Shown here in pieces: positions 19,001 to 26,734 of a stretch of DNA of 27,388 nucleotides; positions within the stretch are counted from its first letter, which is position 1, and each line of letters begins with the position of its first letter. The stretch is taken from contig CAKZLA010000445.1 of the NCBI GenBank assembly GCA_937124525.1, positions 1 to 27,388 on the forward strand. The letters are read 5' to 3'. The notes under the pieces are model-generated. The model did not search any database, was not told where the DNA came from, and saw nothing but the letters and a program-made list of their open reading frames with translations. The stretch comes from an uncultured Desulfobacterium sp. GTDB lineage: Bacteria; Desulfobacterota; Desulfobacteria; Desulfobacterales; Desulfobacteraceae. Both the position numbers and the translations under genes were made by a program.

Positions 19001-21429
19001 GCGTACTTGATGTTCAAATCGGTGATCTTGATGCCATGCGTCTCACTGGATTTGAGTTTATCGCAGATGCGGATACGGACGATATATACCAGTTCGTAGA
19101 TCTGACAACCGGAATGGAATTCATCGACAGTGCCGTGGATGATTATGACACCATTATAGTTAATGATGATGCCGTGGGAGATGGTAATGCACCTGCTGAC
19201 ACCATCAGCCTTGAGGTCCTGAATGATGATCTTGCATTTGACTTTGATGTTCTTGATATCACCATGGTCACGGAAGACAATCTCATTCTGGTAGGAGATA
19301 CTGACCTTACCCGTGATCGTAATGATGATCTCATAGTGGGTGATCTTGATCTTATTGATGACATCCAGGTGTTTGACACCCTGTGGCTCACCGATGCTTC
19401 CGTTGTTGGTGGGAATGACAGCTTTATCCTTGATCTGGATAACGCAGAGTTCCAGGATGAAAATGGAGATGCTTACTTTGATTACGACGGCAACGGTGTG
19501 AACTTGAGCCTGATTACGGATACTGATCTTGAGATTGCCGCTGTGGATACCGCAGGTGTTGGGGTAACCTTGGTGGGAGCTGACGGTGATGATGTTATTA
19601 CCGGTGACGCAGGGGATGATTTCCTCATTGGCGGTGCCGGAGATGATGTTATCGCTGGTGGTGTGGATGAGGTAAATAACGTTTTTACCGTTGAGTTGGG
19701 CGGCAGCGCAACAGGCGGTGGAACGGTGACCGTTTTCGGTCAGACAGTGGCCACGATTGCCGATGATGATGCAGATAATATCGGTGGTCTGTTTGCGGCA
19801 CTGGATCTGGATGATTTCGTCACAGGTGCCGGTGATGTGCCCATCAGCTTTAACTATGATGATGACACAAATGAGTTGACCTTTGTATTTGACTCAGACG
19901 TGTCTGGAACCATCGTACCTGCAGATGTTGCCACAACAGATCCCACCTTTGATCTTGGCGCACCCTTTGAAACTATTGCCTATGTTCTTGAGGGCGCAGG
20001 CGATGACATCATTGCAGGCGGTCTGGGCGTGGATGATATCTCAGGCGGTGCAGGAAACGACACCTTTGTCGTGATCGGTGCCCTTGAAGAAGGTGACTAT
20101 AACAACTTTAATACATTCGGCACAGCGGCCCGGACCCTTGGTCTTGAAGACGTACTTGTAAATGCCAAGGTCGAAAGTGATGTTAGCACTGACACCTATG
20201 ATGGTGGTGATGGTGTGGATATCTTTGAAATTTGGGGTGATGCAAATTTCACAGAAGCCGAATTTGATAACATGGAAGGCGCTGCCATCCATTCAGATGT
20301 CACCGGAAATTTGGCGGATTTTGCTGGCATGAATGTTTGGCTTGCCGATGCAGACAGCCAGTTGACTCTGGTGGATGCATTGGGCAACGAGACTGTGCTG
20401 GATGCCGACTCTGTGGAAGCTGATTACGACGCTGCTGGTGTTGGTTATGCTGCAACAGAGGAAGACCTTTATGATTTTAACACTGCACCTGTGGCCGTGA
20501 ATGACACCGACGAGTTTACGGTTCTCCAGGGTGAGTCTGTGATCATTGATGTTGCGGATCTGCTGCTAAATGATTCCGATGTGGATCTGGATGCTCTGAC
20601 CATCGTGAGCGTTGCTCAGTTGGGTACTGCCGATGGAGAAGCTGTGCTGTCAGTGGTAGATCAAACGATAACTTTTACGGCTGCGGCTGATTATGAAGGT
20701 GCTGCATCCTTTACATACACTATTTCAGACGGTACAGACACTGCAACCGCCGTTGTAACAGGTGAAGTTGTCGCAGAAATCAACCTTGATCCTGTTGCTG
20801 TAGCTGATGCTTATGTTGATGTTGAAATCAATGTTGCAACGAATCTGGATGTGCTGGCAAACGACACGGATGCAGATGCTGGTGACGTAGTTGCTCTTGA
20901 TGACACCAATGCCATAGTTGTGACCGGTCCCGATGGTGCCACAGCAACTGCAGAGTATGACATGGTTGAAGGCGACATTAACTTTACAGCAGATACAGCC
21001 GGTGATTACACATTCACCTATGATATCACCGACGGAAACGGCGGGGTTGATTCTGCTGAGGTTACTGTAACTGTAATAGCTGAAAATATTATCGATCTGG
21101 TAGAAGGTACTACCGCTCCAGTTGCTGCTACGGCAGATGCGGAAATCTTTTCATTTGATGCTGTTTCAGCCCTTGCAATGACTGATAACACCCAGATTCA
21201 GATCACTGGTTTTGATATAGCTGCCGACAGTCTGCTTTTGGACATTGAGACAGCTGGTGGTGTTGACTCCCTGGATGATCTTAACGGTGTAGATGGTATT
21301 GCTGTTCAGACCAATGCAATCACAAATCTGACCACAATCAACTTTGGCAACGATGCCGATGGTGATGTGGTAGCAATTCAGATTGCTGGTGTGACTGATG
21401 CAAGCCTGATCATGGTTGAGGCTGTTTAA
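13084..21429 (+). CDS. Giant RTX-like surface protein, 2781 aa, probable T1SS cargo
   Basis: AGGAGAG lies 6 nt before the ATG. The protein is extremely Asp/Gly-rich, Lys-poor, and I saw no Cys, as expected for Ca-binding exported RTX proteins. There is no N-terminal signal peptide. Two copies of an 80-90 aa domain open it (WYQLW 27-31, EGKGW 49-53, LWVKAW 74-79; WFQIW 127-131, EGKGW 147-151, LWVRTW 185-190). RTX nonapeptide blocks of GGxGxDxLx type are scattered near 340-376, 522-534, 766-790, 1233-1276, 2159-2192 and 2302-2329. Between them lie long beta-rich, S-layer-like stretches with repeated I/VENV caps. Two cadherin/Ig-like domains follow (from about 2468, PVAVNDTDEF, and about 2570, DPVAVADAY). 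The last 110 residues (ending IMVEAV) are a likely C-terminal export domain. It lies directly after a complete T1SS operon. Adhesin or surface-layer role is inferred; no enzyme motif was seen. Confidence 0.9.
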   Translation: MAITFTSNPAAESTFADLFTDDSGATWYQLWTGNGDEGNFVDTSAFNDEGKGWISAADLAELDIDFAQSGDTTLWVKAWDSTNGSQDWISGDVDFDAVAGDDITETTSGNAPLSSMFNVEDVSEGTWFQIWNGNEAGTNGAYLITDEGKGWVQAEDLDDYFYQATAFAGNQSWMDNFGADGGDELWVRTWTSDTDYGWEHWTVDSSVQGNIEGVDLGGNVTGLSLDTEGGTTTLVGSNVVIDGDGSADVLRLTGDADIRIDLTDPADQVEEIDLNGDGVIAFDGIENDLSGAGILTVSNFEVFDAYARNPKNYDDHENNFFGDIEFDGTGFAGDGVSTDGNIFLGGLGSDTAFGGIGNDFMAGGGSVSGADTLYGGRNADFFFVELSALDSTDGNALNIDGGSTWDSSSTQDSDWLLLEASDDDEPVSITLNDGALDGVSEVVTRSGVGVDIHEVENLDASGNLYGFLNDYDVVLGDAAEYDGTHDADGSENSGLGSSAQLIINGSNSDNIIIAGYDNDTISGSGGDDILMGGNLSYLLANANNPNLLDADGGLDLNLNLVGVVNDGSDIINGDAGDDEIVFEMDGGTITGGANTDGTAESTGDTLWLTDFSMGRVEGATAEDEDTAQAEAMELMTDDSVIRIDLGAVDGYQGYGGADELDTIDQTNYVDALTVVVDGEEVDTARVDASTIENVNASGLGNIDYEADGGNSSEVSFNNQANYYGIDVDLDLRGTDDDTLIRVATEIDTIDDEVDLIREGEYLYANTGDDVLEGRGGDDLLMGGEGDDDFYFSLNDGDNVDVIHRLGSLVDEDGNATNIWDGTYGQDFGLDSTTDVGSSNLVITILDPNDPGAELGDIVEGVGGVDSVVTAEDGTLMAFSLESDDISSAQTYQELTDALNDAIDALENLDLAENLSATLTTDDNDNEIILITDALGRDMADTAATGGVVYVSLEDQTSYADLTFADSVDTVSQDRLIFKAYEDRIDNEGVDDDSVTGSTISLGEDAYAEDLVVSFSEDGTRIAEDQQYEIDFTNLAVEDVVTVNINGVLFSAQVGVAPDETLIPGESTAAFIARFANEINSFLDNDTAAGQVAAAFGGLVDGTVNSGILTLTQVAYNGEETVFMSEPVVTVENLSGGETAVVDVTNISQSEVLLLDFDGQDGNLNSDNVLFWGEEEVNRSVLQTAEDAGGDLYGSDTVVINVAQGDEIDSSAEEGLDGAEISYNEEANIATGFGVNFTVHGDDQLFGGSGDDDIYAGTGDDRVYGSAGEDTIDGGKDIYLQDGEIRVYNDYEAAQADADPDVISLEQIFDTEDGATLSNANFDDTLIFQQGDFGVVGADGVNFTITLDNYDEEDGEILLTDGGAGTVENSGDVDDVTVFTNFENVRTVSGDGTLAGQGNDTLDISALSTDTGGIRYNLTGDDLLSAQGGDAGQIQYDAETEAFDPDDVDADGDLAERDWTDFFQVDGVEHVITGDGEDTLLIDETEAGKHNTFEAGLGDDSIVYYSDFADGDEATVTLTVNAESDTDTLMMTSGSLGLDEAVDTLESVETIRLAEIADSDREDDVLDVTNVTDAVIDFVNEEIRSNGDMVDDEPGQASVSDDEVLNVVNMSELEYVVADGEDTVIVADNMVNSREDVADGTAATDILFDSYLTYDTIDETVDAAIDDDDTLDRLSVADMRANGLEANIADVVNDGLYTFSLGAETDRVDYSDETGTIATVVDVTGATTTQNVIVDNNGDEDLTDAGDRIDILENVEEIVAASNVAGNDSILDFTASTQDVEITFQYNGVDGMTTSRDLLENTVRIADGDSNSIDGVPAFVEYYDLDDDDDVAAFSNATWNRVEGSDNAETVIYEGSEDLVDEAGLDHRYSDDELVLRGGENNVVYHALETSITAQIEIVEDTGSGDGLITTTVNFQDGDLGALAGAGTHTITSYTSDNSIAAGTLKIEASQDAEDIVEFTSTSDKVFILGSSPGVLDVQIGDLDAMRLTGFEFIADADTDDIYQFVDLTTGMEFIDSAVDDYDTIIVNDDAVGDGNAPADTISLEVLNDDLAFDFDVLDITMVTEDNLILVGDTDLTRDRNDDLIVGDLDLIDDIQVFDTLWLTDASVVGGNDSFILDLDNAEFQDENGDAYFDYDGNGVNLSLITDTDLEIAAVDTAGVGVTLVGADGDDVITGDAGDDFLIGGAGDDVIAGGVDEVNNVFTVELGGSATGGGTVTVFGQTVATIADDDADNIGGLFAALDLDDFVTGAGDVPISFNYDDDTNELTFVFDSDVSGTIVPADVATTDPTFDLGAPFETIAYVLEGAGDDIIAGGLGVDDISGGAGNDTFVVIGALEEGDYNNFNTFGTAARTLGLEDVLVNAKVESDVSTDTYDGGDGVDIFEIWGDANFTEAEFDNMEGAAIHSDVTGNLADFAGMNVWLADADSQLTLVDALGNETVLDADSVEADYDAAGVGYAATEEDLYDFNTAPVAVNDTDEFTVLQGESVIIDVADLLLNDSDVDLDALTIVSVAQLGTADGEAVLSVVDQTITFTAAADYEGAASFTYTISDGTDTATAVVTGEVVAEINLDPVAVADAYVDVEINVATNLDVLANDTDADAGDVVALDDTNAIVVTGPDGATATAEYDMVEGDINFTADTAGDYTFTYDITDGNGGVDSAEVTVTVIAENIIDLVEGTTAPVAATADAEIFSFDAVSALAMTDNTQIQITGFDIAADSLLLDIETAGGVDSLDDLNGVDGIAVQTNAITNLTTINFGNDADGDVVAIQIAGVTDASLIMVEAV
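13129..13690 (+). repeat. Duplicated N-terminal domain of the giant RTX protein
   Basis: Two diverged copies of one domain, residues about 16-95 and 112-202. Each has W-[YF]-Q-[LI]-W, then EGKGW, then LWV-[KR]-x-W and a terminal DW/HW tryptophan, in the same order with spacings of 22 and 25 residues in copy one and 20 and 38 in copy two. The tryptophan-rich pattern with a late LWVxxW strand resembles short domains seen in other large RTX/VCBS-type surface proteins. In DNA the copies are too diverged to be a recent duplication. Confidence 0.65.
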
Positions 21430-21443
21430 ATAATTTAGCTTAG

Positions 21444-21484
21444 TTGAACAGGGACAGATCCATTGGTGGTCTGTTCCTGTTCAA
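21444..21484 (+). promoter_or_regulatory. Strong intercistronic hairpin without U-tract
   Basis: TTGAACAGGGACAGA (21444-21458) pairs with TCTGTTCCTGTTCAA (21470-21484) along 15 positions with one G-U wobble, and the centre (CCA/TGG) can pair further. The following bases are AAAACTTATG, not a U-run, so this is a poor intrinsic terminator. It more likely protects the 3' end of the giant transcript or partly limits read-through into the 1077-aa gene, whose start lies 43 nt downstream. Confidence 0.6.
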
Positions 21485-21527
21485 AAACTTATGAAATATA
21501 TGTGAATAAATAACTAAGGAGAATAAA

Positions 21528-24500
21528 ATGGCTTTTACTACTGGTAACGATATTAATATCTTGCAAGCATCTGATACTGGAATAGTTGGTGCCGGTCTTG
21601 GGGATGACATTTATATTGTTAGCCCTGTAACCATGACCGCTGGTCAGGAAATCACCTTGACGGATACAGAAGGCATTAACACACTGCAACTTATTGGTGG
21701 CTTGACTATCGCAAGCAGCATCGTTGTTTCAAATGCCCTTCAGTTGACTTTGAGCAATGGGGCAATTATCAATGTGAATGGTGCGGATACATTTGGTTTT
21801 AATGTAGGCGGTAATGCAGTAACCGGTGATGTCGGGGTAGACAAGACCTTTACAGAGTTTGTAACAGAAGATCTTGGAACCACGGTTCCTGCTGAGGGTG
21901 ATCCTGCTTCTACAGGTGGGGAAGTTGTTATTGGTGAAGTAGGTGCATCTTTTTCCATAGATGATGTAACTGTGGCCGAAGATGGGGCTACGGCAACATT
22001 TACCGTAAGTCTGTCAGAAGCTCCTGGTACCGGTGAGTCTGTAACTGTAGATTATGCTACTGCAGATGGAACTGCAACGGCAGGTAGTGACTATACTGCA
22101 GCGACTGGAACTCTTACCTTTGCTGAGGGTGTTGGAACTCAGACTATAACCGTTGCTATTACAGATGATTTTGTTGTAGAAGATGATGAGTCTTTTACAG
22201 TAACTCTGGATAATGAAAGTGGCACTATTGGTGGGGTGGCTGTGGTAATCAGTGATGCTGAGGCTACTGGTACTATCGCTAATGATGACGCTACAGTTGA
22301 TTTTACGTTGACTGCTGATGATGATACTTATATGGGTACAGCAGATTACGATGATTACATCGTAGGTACCTCAGCTAACTTGTCAGCTGATGACCGTTTG
22401 ATGGATGCGTCTATTACAGATAATGATACTTTCAATCTGACGGCTACCTCTGATCCAGCGGTTATGGATGTTACAAATATTGAGAATATTAATATTAACT
22501 GGGATGGATTTGGAACGCCTGATATTGATCTTGATGATGTAAGCGGTGCTACAGTTACACTTTCATCTACAAAAAGTGGTTATCTTGGTAATGCAAATTT
22601 TACCAACGTAGGTGGGAACAATATTGTTGCAGGTCAAGGTATAGTTGGTGACTTAACAGTTGGGGCATTAGACGATGCCTCAGTTACTGCAAATTATGCT
22701 GATGCAGTTACATTGACTGCTGCTGACGGTGAGGTTAATGTAACTTCATCTTCTGCAGAAACTGTATCTATTACTGACGGTGATGAAATTGTAATAGACG
22801 CTCAAGCTGCTACAGATGTTGAAATTCAAGGTGCTGGGCCTAATTCAGCCTATGTTACATTTGGTGTTGACTCACAGTTTGATATGGTTGGTGCTACTTC
22901 AGAGTATACTGTTATGGGAGCTTCAGCAGTAACTTTACAAATAGATGCAGGAGCTGTGTTTGAAACATTAACAATTGATGGTTCAAATGCAGTTGTTTTA
23001 GATTTTGATGATGCTTCAGATCTTGATGGTTTAGAGATTATAAATGGCGGAGCTATTATCTTAGCTGGTGATGCCGGTGGCGCTGTGGATTATGAAGATA
23101 TTACACATACTTCTATTACATACGAAGAAGCACAAACAACAGGTGCTCATACTTATGCTGCAGGTGCGACACTTGTTGCTGAATTTAACTTAACTGGAAA
23201 TATGACATTCCAAACTTCAGCTGCTAATGATGAGACTTCTGGAGATACTCTGAACTTAACAGTTCAAGCAACTCAAGGTGGTAATATTATTACTCAAGGT
23301 GGAACAGGTGATTTTGAACTTGTAAACATTACAGTTGATGCAGATGCTGTTGCAAGTGCACCTGATGTTGTAATTGCTGATATCCAAGCAGGTACAGAAA
23401 AAGTTATATTTACAAGTGCTTCCAATGACTTCACTGTAACTACCATGGATGCTTCTGAAGTTGACGCTTCAGCTGTTGATGCAGATTTCAATATGACTCA
23501 AACTACTGATGCTGAAATGCTTGTAGTTGGTGGCACAGCGGATAATACAGTAGTATTTGCTGGGATTGACAATGACAGCACATTCATTGGAGAAGATGGT
23601 GACGATGATATTACATTAGTAAATGAAGATGGTGAAGTTGCTATGATTGTTAATGGTGGCGATAACACCGTTACTGCTGACTCTCTTGATACCGGTCAGT
23701 TGACTGTACAAGCAGATGACGGAGATGATACTGTTTCAGCTGCTGCCTTAACTACAGGTTCTCTTTCACTTGCACTTGGTGATGGTGATAATGATATTAC
23801 CTTTGGTGGTACAGGAGATACATTAGCTGGAGCAATTGTACAAATTACTACAGGAAATGGTGATGACACTGTTGAAATTGCCGGAGATACCCATGCTGAT
23901 GATGAAATTACATTAAGTTTAGGAACAGGAATTAATGTACTAGATCTATCCAATGGTGCCGACTTTACAGCAGGTACATGGGTTGTTTCAGGTCTTGATG
24001 AGATTGCGATTGACGATGCTGATACTAATGCGGTAGTTGAAGCTTCTTTACTAGATGGTCAATCGTACAAAATTACTGGTCAAGGTACTGTCACTGAGCA
24101 TATTGCGGTCGAATCTGATACAAATGGTTCTTTGGACTTTTCCAGCTTGGATATCGATAATACCATTGATGAAGCTATTGGTGGCCTGGCTTTTACCGCT
24201 AACGATATAACTGGCGATTACACAGTTGTAGGCTCGGAAGGCGATGATACCTTCGACTTCCAGACTGCTACTGGTGATAACACAGTTACCGGTGGTGAAG
24301 GTTTTGATGAAGTTACACTTGATGCTACTGATGGTGAGGACACAGTTATATTTGATGTTGGTGACTTGGTAGCTCTTACTTTGACAGAAGACGTAAATAC
24401 AGGTACTACTGACCAGCTTGATGACACCGATACTATCACTTTTGGTAACGGTATTGACACCATTGCTAACTTTGAACTCGACACAGATACCATTGATCTT

Positions 24501-24761
24501 TCTGCATTCAGTCTTGAAGTTGGTGCCGTAGTTGTTGATACAGCGGGTGGAGCCGATGCGGATGGCAGTGGTGACGGCGATATTGAAGTGGGCAATGGTG
24601 AATATGCAATCATCGAAGGAACATTGGCTGGAGGCGTCTTTACTGTAGGGGCAGCTGATGGGAACTCATTGGTTCTCTTCGATGCTGATACTACTACTGG
24701 TGTCTCTCTTGTAGGTGTTTATATCGATGCACTCGTTACTGCAGACGACCTGGCACTTTAG
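21528..24761 (+). CDS. S-layer-like RTX protein with Calx-beta domain, 1077 aa, probable T1SS cargo
   Basis: AAGGAG sits 6 nt before the ATG. The N-terminal ~130 residues (TTGNDINILQASDTG, GLGDDIYIVS, LQLIGGLTIASS) form a beta-rich domain I remember from other large surface proteins. Residues about 140-255 are a Calx-beta domain (FSIDDVTVAEDGATATFTVS, VDYATADGTATAGSDYTA, DDFVVEDDESFTVTL, ending IANDD). From about 259 (FTLTADDDTYMGTADYDDYI) comes a long S-layer-type beta-solenoid with VTNIENININ. RTX-like GSEGDDTF lies near 902, and the C-terminus carries IDTIANFELDTDTIDLSAF (about 976-995), a strand block typical just before T1SS signals, ending ADDLAL. I saw no Cys and no signal peptide. Codon use is markedly AT-richer from about 22300 to 24150 than at either end. 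S-layer role is inferred from composition, size and context. Confidence 0.88.
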   Translation: MAFTTGNDINILQASDTGIVGAGLGDDIYIVSPVTMTAGQEITLTDTEGINTLQLIGGLTIASSIVVSNALQLTLSNGAIINVNGADTFGFNVGGNAVTGDVGVDKTFTEFVTEDLGTTVPAEGDPASTGGEVVIGEVGASFSIDDVTVAEDGATATFTVSLSEAPGTGESVTVDYATADGTATAGSDYTAATGTLTFAEGVGTQTITVAITDDFVVEDDESFTVTLDNESGTIGGVAVVISDAEATGTIANDDATVDFTLTADDDTYMGTADYDDYIVGTSANLSADDRLMDASITDNDTFNLTATSDPAVMDVTNIENININWDGFGTPDIDLDDVSGATVTLSSTKSGYLGNANFTNVGGNNIVAGQGIVGDLTVGALDDASVTANYADAVTLTAADGEVNVTSSSAETVSITDGDEIVIDAQAATDVEIQGAGPNSAYVTFGVDSQFDMVGATSEYTVMGASAVTLQIDAGAVFETLTIDGSNAVVLDFDDASDLDGLEIINGGAIILAGDAGGAVDYEDITHTSITYEEAQTTGAHTYAAGATLVAEFNLTGNMTFQTSAANDETSGDTLNLTVQATQGGNIITQGGTGDFELVNITVDADAVASAPDVVIADIQAGTEKVIFTSASNDFTVTTMDASEVDASAVDADFNMTQTTDAEMLVVGGTADNTVVFAGIDNDSTFIGEDGDDDITLVNEDGEVAMIVNGGDNTVTADSLDTGQLTVQADDGDDTVSAAALTTGSLSLALGDGDNDITFGGTGDTLAGAIVQITTGNGDDTVEIAGDTHADDEITLSLGTGINVLDLSNGADFTAGTWVVSGLDEIAIDDADTNAVVEASLLDGQSYKITGQGTVTEHIAVESDTNGSLDFSSLDIDNTIDEAIGGLAFTANDITGDYTVVGSEGDDTFDFQTATGDNTVTGGEGFDEVTLDATDGEDTVIFDVGDLVALTLTEDVNTGTTDQLDDTDTITFGNGIDTIANFELDTDTIDLSAFSLEVGAVVVDTAGGADADGSGDGDIEVGNGEYAIIEGTLAGGVFTVGAADGNSLVLFDADTTTGVSLVGVYIDALVTADDLAL

Positions 24762-24836
24762 TTTCAGATAATAGAGGTAAATTCAATAATACTATTGATG
24801 TAATCGGTCTTATATGATTACATTAAGCTTGAACTG

Positions 24837-24871
24837 AAACCCCACATGGTCGTCCATGTGGGGTTTTTTTT
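24837..24871 (+). terminator. Rho-independent terminator after the 1077-aa gene
   Basis: AAACCCCACATGG pairs perfectly with CCATGTGGGGTTT around a TCGT loop (stem 24837-24849 and 24854-24866), and eight T follow the GGGG (24864-24871). It lies 75 nt after the stop and closes the giant/S-layer transcription unit. It is the strongest intrinsic terminator in the window. Confidence 0.95.
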
Positions 24872-24954
24872 CTAAAAATAATTTTTTTTTGTACTGCAAT
24901 TTGTACCTAATATTGCGAAATTCCTTCTATCCGATTATTTAATAGGTCTTAAAA

Positions 24955-26586
24955 ATGTGTGTTTATGAAAACCTGATAAAATCATTCCAATGGCATAAAC
25001 TTTGGCTTATTTTATATCAAAAGGATGTGCAGGAATTGACTATAGAAGAAAAATCGATTTTGGCAATGTTGTTGTCCAGCTTCTGGTTGGAAAGGAAACT
25101 TGCATATCAACTTCTGGAATCTATAGAAAGTAAACATCTATCCCCTATCGGATGTTTTGCCAGAACATATGCTTACATGGCGTTGGGTGATGAAAAGAAA
25201 ACTCATGAGTGCATGCAAAACATAACAAATGTTTTGTGTGGTAAGCGCAGGCATTGGACGAAAGACTGGCTTATTATCGAAATTTTAGGGCGCACTAAAC
25301 AATTTCAAAAACAGTACAAATACATTAAAAAATCATTTAGAAAAGGCTTGGATAAAGATTTGTGCAAAATTGCGATACTGAAAAGTTTGGACTATAAGGG
25401 AGCTAATCTTCAATATGCAAAGCGCTGGTTTAAAGAAAATTGTGAAAATACGACCCCTTTAGATAAGAGCTTATACTGCTTTCTATTTTCTGACAATAAT
25501 ACCAAGTACTTAGATGGCGATCCAGAGTATTTTTTATTTTACTTTTCCCAAACTAAAATGAAAAAAGGAGATGTTTTGGGAGCTATTGAAGGCTTTGACT
25601 TATTGTCGAGGAATAAATTTTTGAGCCATAAAAGTTGTCATCAATGGCTCTCTTTGTGTCTATCATCTCCCCAAGGTTTTGAATTCTTAGAAAAAAGAGT
25701 AGAATTCGTACTTAGCTTACTACCCAAAAATTCACAAATAGAAAAATCAATTTTACATGTGTTATTAATCAAGGCTTATATCAATTTAAATTCCAAAATG
25801 GTTTATAAACTGCTGCAAAATTGTAAAAGTTTTTATCAACAAGAAAATACAAAAGATATGGAAAAGTTTAAGATTCAAAAAATTTTTTTTCTTTATATAT
25901 TGCAATTGTATCATATACTTGGACAAAATCAGAAGAAGTTACTGCCTCGGAAGTCTTCTATTCGATCTGAAATATATACCCTTGGAGATTCTCATTCCTT
26001 AGCTCTATCAAACATTAATTTATACCTTTTTGATAAGTTGAATATCGGTAGAACACTGTTTGTTATGGGTGTTAAAATGTTTCATTTTTTGTCTGAAGAC
26101 AACCCTTATTCATGGTGTGTTTTTGAGCATTTAAAGAAAATAAATGAAACAAAAAATTCTCAATTGATGTTTACAATTGGCGAAATTGATACGCGTCCAA
26201 CCGAAGGAATTTGGCAAAACTCTTTTCATAAAGGTATACATTATAAAGAAGTTGTTGATCGAACAGTTGATGGATATATTGCTCGTTTAAAACAAGCACT
26301 TCCGATTATGAAAGTTTTGAGTGTAATCATTCAAGGCATACCAGCTCCTGGTTATCAACTTGAAGGTGATAAAAATCCGGGAGATAAACACCAATTTCTT
26401 GAAATGGTTCAATACACAAATAAACGTATGAAAATTAAATCTCTTGAAGCAGGTTTATATTTTTTAGATGTGTATTCTGCAACAGTGGGAACCGATTTTA
26501 GAAGCAATGGGCATTGGCATATTGATGGTTATCATTTAACTCCTATGTTTTATACAGAGGCTGATAAATGGTTAATTTCTCCTTAG
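24955..26586 (+). CDS. TPR-like protein with C-terminal SGNH-hydrolase-like domain, 543 aa
   Basis: Hand-counted sample lines are about 33% GC, against about 50% in the T1SS genes. The first ~330 residues are helical, Leu/Lys-rich repeats that read like TPR or similar solenoids (for example AYMALGDEKKTHECMQNI). The C-terminal ~200 residues carry three SGNH-like blocks: LGDSHS (GDSHS 344-348, nucleophile Ser346), GEIDTR at 409-414 in the block III position, and DGYHLTP (Asp524, His527) as the DxxH block. Block III lacks the usual GxND asparagine (Ile instead), but retains Asp and adds Arg. Such domains remove or add acyl groups on carbohydrates in related families. There is no signal peptide. 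Start ATG at 24955 has only a weak AGG upstream. It follows the terminator, so has its own promoter; TTGCGA at 24913 is a poor candidate. A glycan or S-layer-modifying role is inference. Confidence 0.75.
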   Translation: MCVYENLIKSFQWHKLWLILYQKDVQELTIEEKSILAMLLSSFWLERKLAYQLLESIESKHLSPIGCFARTYAYMALGDEKKTHECMQNITNVLCGKRRHWTKDWLIIEILGRTKQFQKQYKYIKKSFRKGLDKDLCKIAILKSLDYKGANLQYAKRWFKENCENTTPLDKSLYCFLFSDNNTKYLDGDPEYFLFYFSQTKMKKGDVLGAIEGFDLLSRNKFLSHKSCHQWLSLCLSSPQGFEFLEKRVEFVLSLLPKNSQIEKSILHVLLIKAYINLNSKMVYKLLQNCKSFYQQENTKDMEKFKIQKIFFLYILQLYHILGQNQKKLLPRKSSIRSEIYTLGDSHSLALSNINLYLFDKLNIGRTLFVMGVKMFHFLSEDNPYSWCVFEHLKKINETKNSQLMFTIGEIDTRPTEGIWQNSFHKGIHYKEVVDRTVDGYIARLKQALPIMKVLSVIIQGIPAPGYQLEGDKNPGDKHQFLEMVQYTNKRMKIKSLEAGLYFLDVYSATVGTDFRSNGHWHIDGYHLTPMFYTEADKWLISP

Positions 26587-26691
26587 GGTAGACAAAAACA
26601 ATGGGAAACAATGGGTCGGGCCGCATTAACGTGCTGTAATGATAGTGGATCGGTTTTATCTTATCATAAATAACATAATCATAATAACAAA

Positions 26692-26734
26692 ATGGGTCAA
26701 TGGGGTCGCAAATGGGTATGGGTCAATGGGGTCG
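26692..26734. repeat. 17-bp exact direct repeat, GGGTC family
   Basis: ATGGGTCAATGGGGTCG occurs at 26692-26708 and again at 26718-26734 (period 26). A related copy, AATGGGTCGGGCCGC, lies at 26610-26624, comparable with AATGGGGTCGGGCCACGC at 26726-26743. A TTGACCC in inverse orientation lies near 26819. Similar GGGTCGGGCC words are in my memory associated with REP-type dispersed repeats, but no transposase gene is seen here. Confidence 0.65.

Noticed and set aside
13084..21429. Protease, lipase or toxin function for the giant RTX protein
   Set aside because: I saw no HExxH zinc-protease motif, no GxSxG lipase motif and no acylation-partner gene nearby, so I leave it as a structural surface protein.
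21444..21484. Rho-independent terminator after the giant gene
   Set aside because: The stem is excellent, but no run of T follows, so I list it as an intercistronic hairpin. The T-rich hairpin at 24837-24871 is the real terminator.
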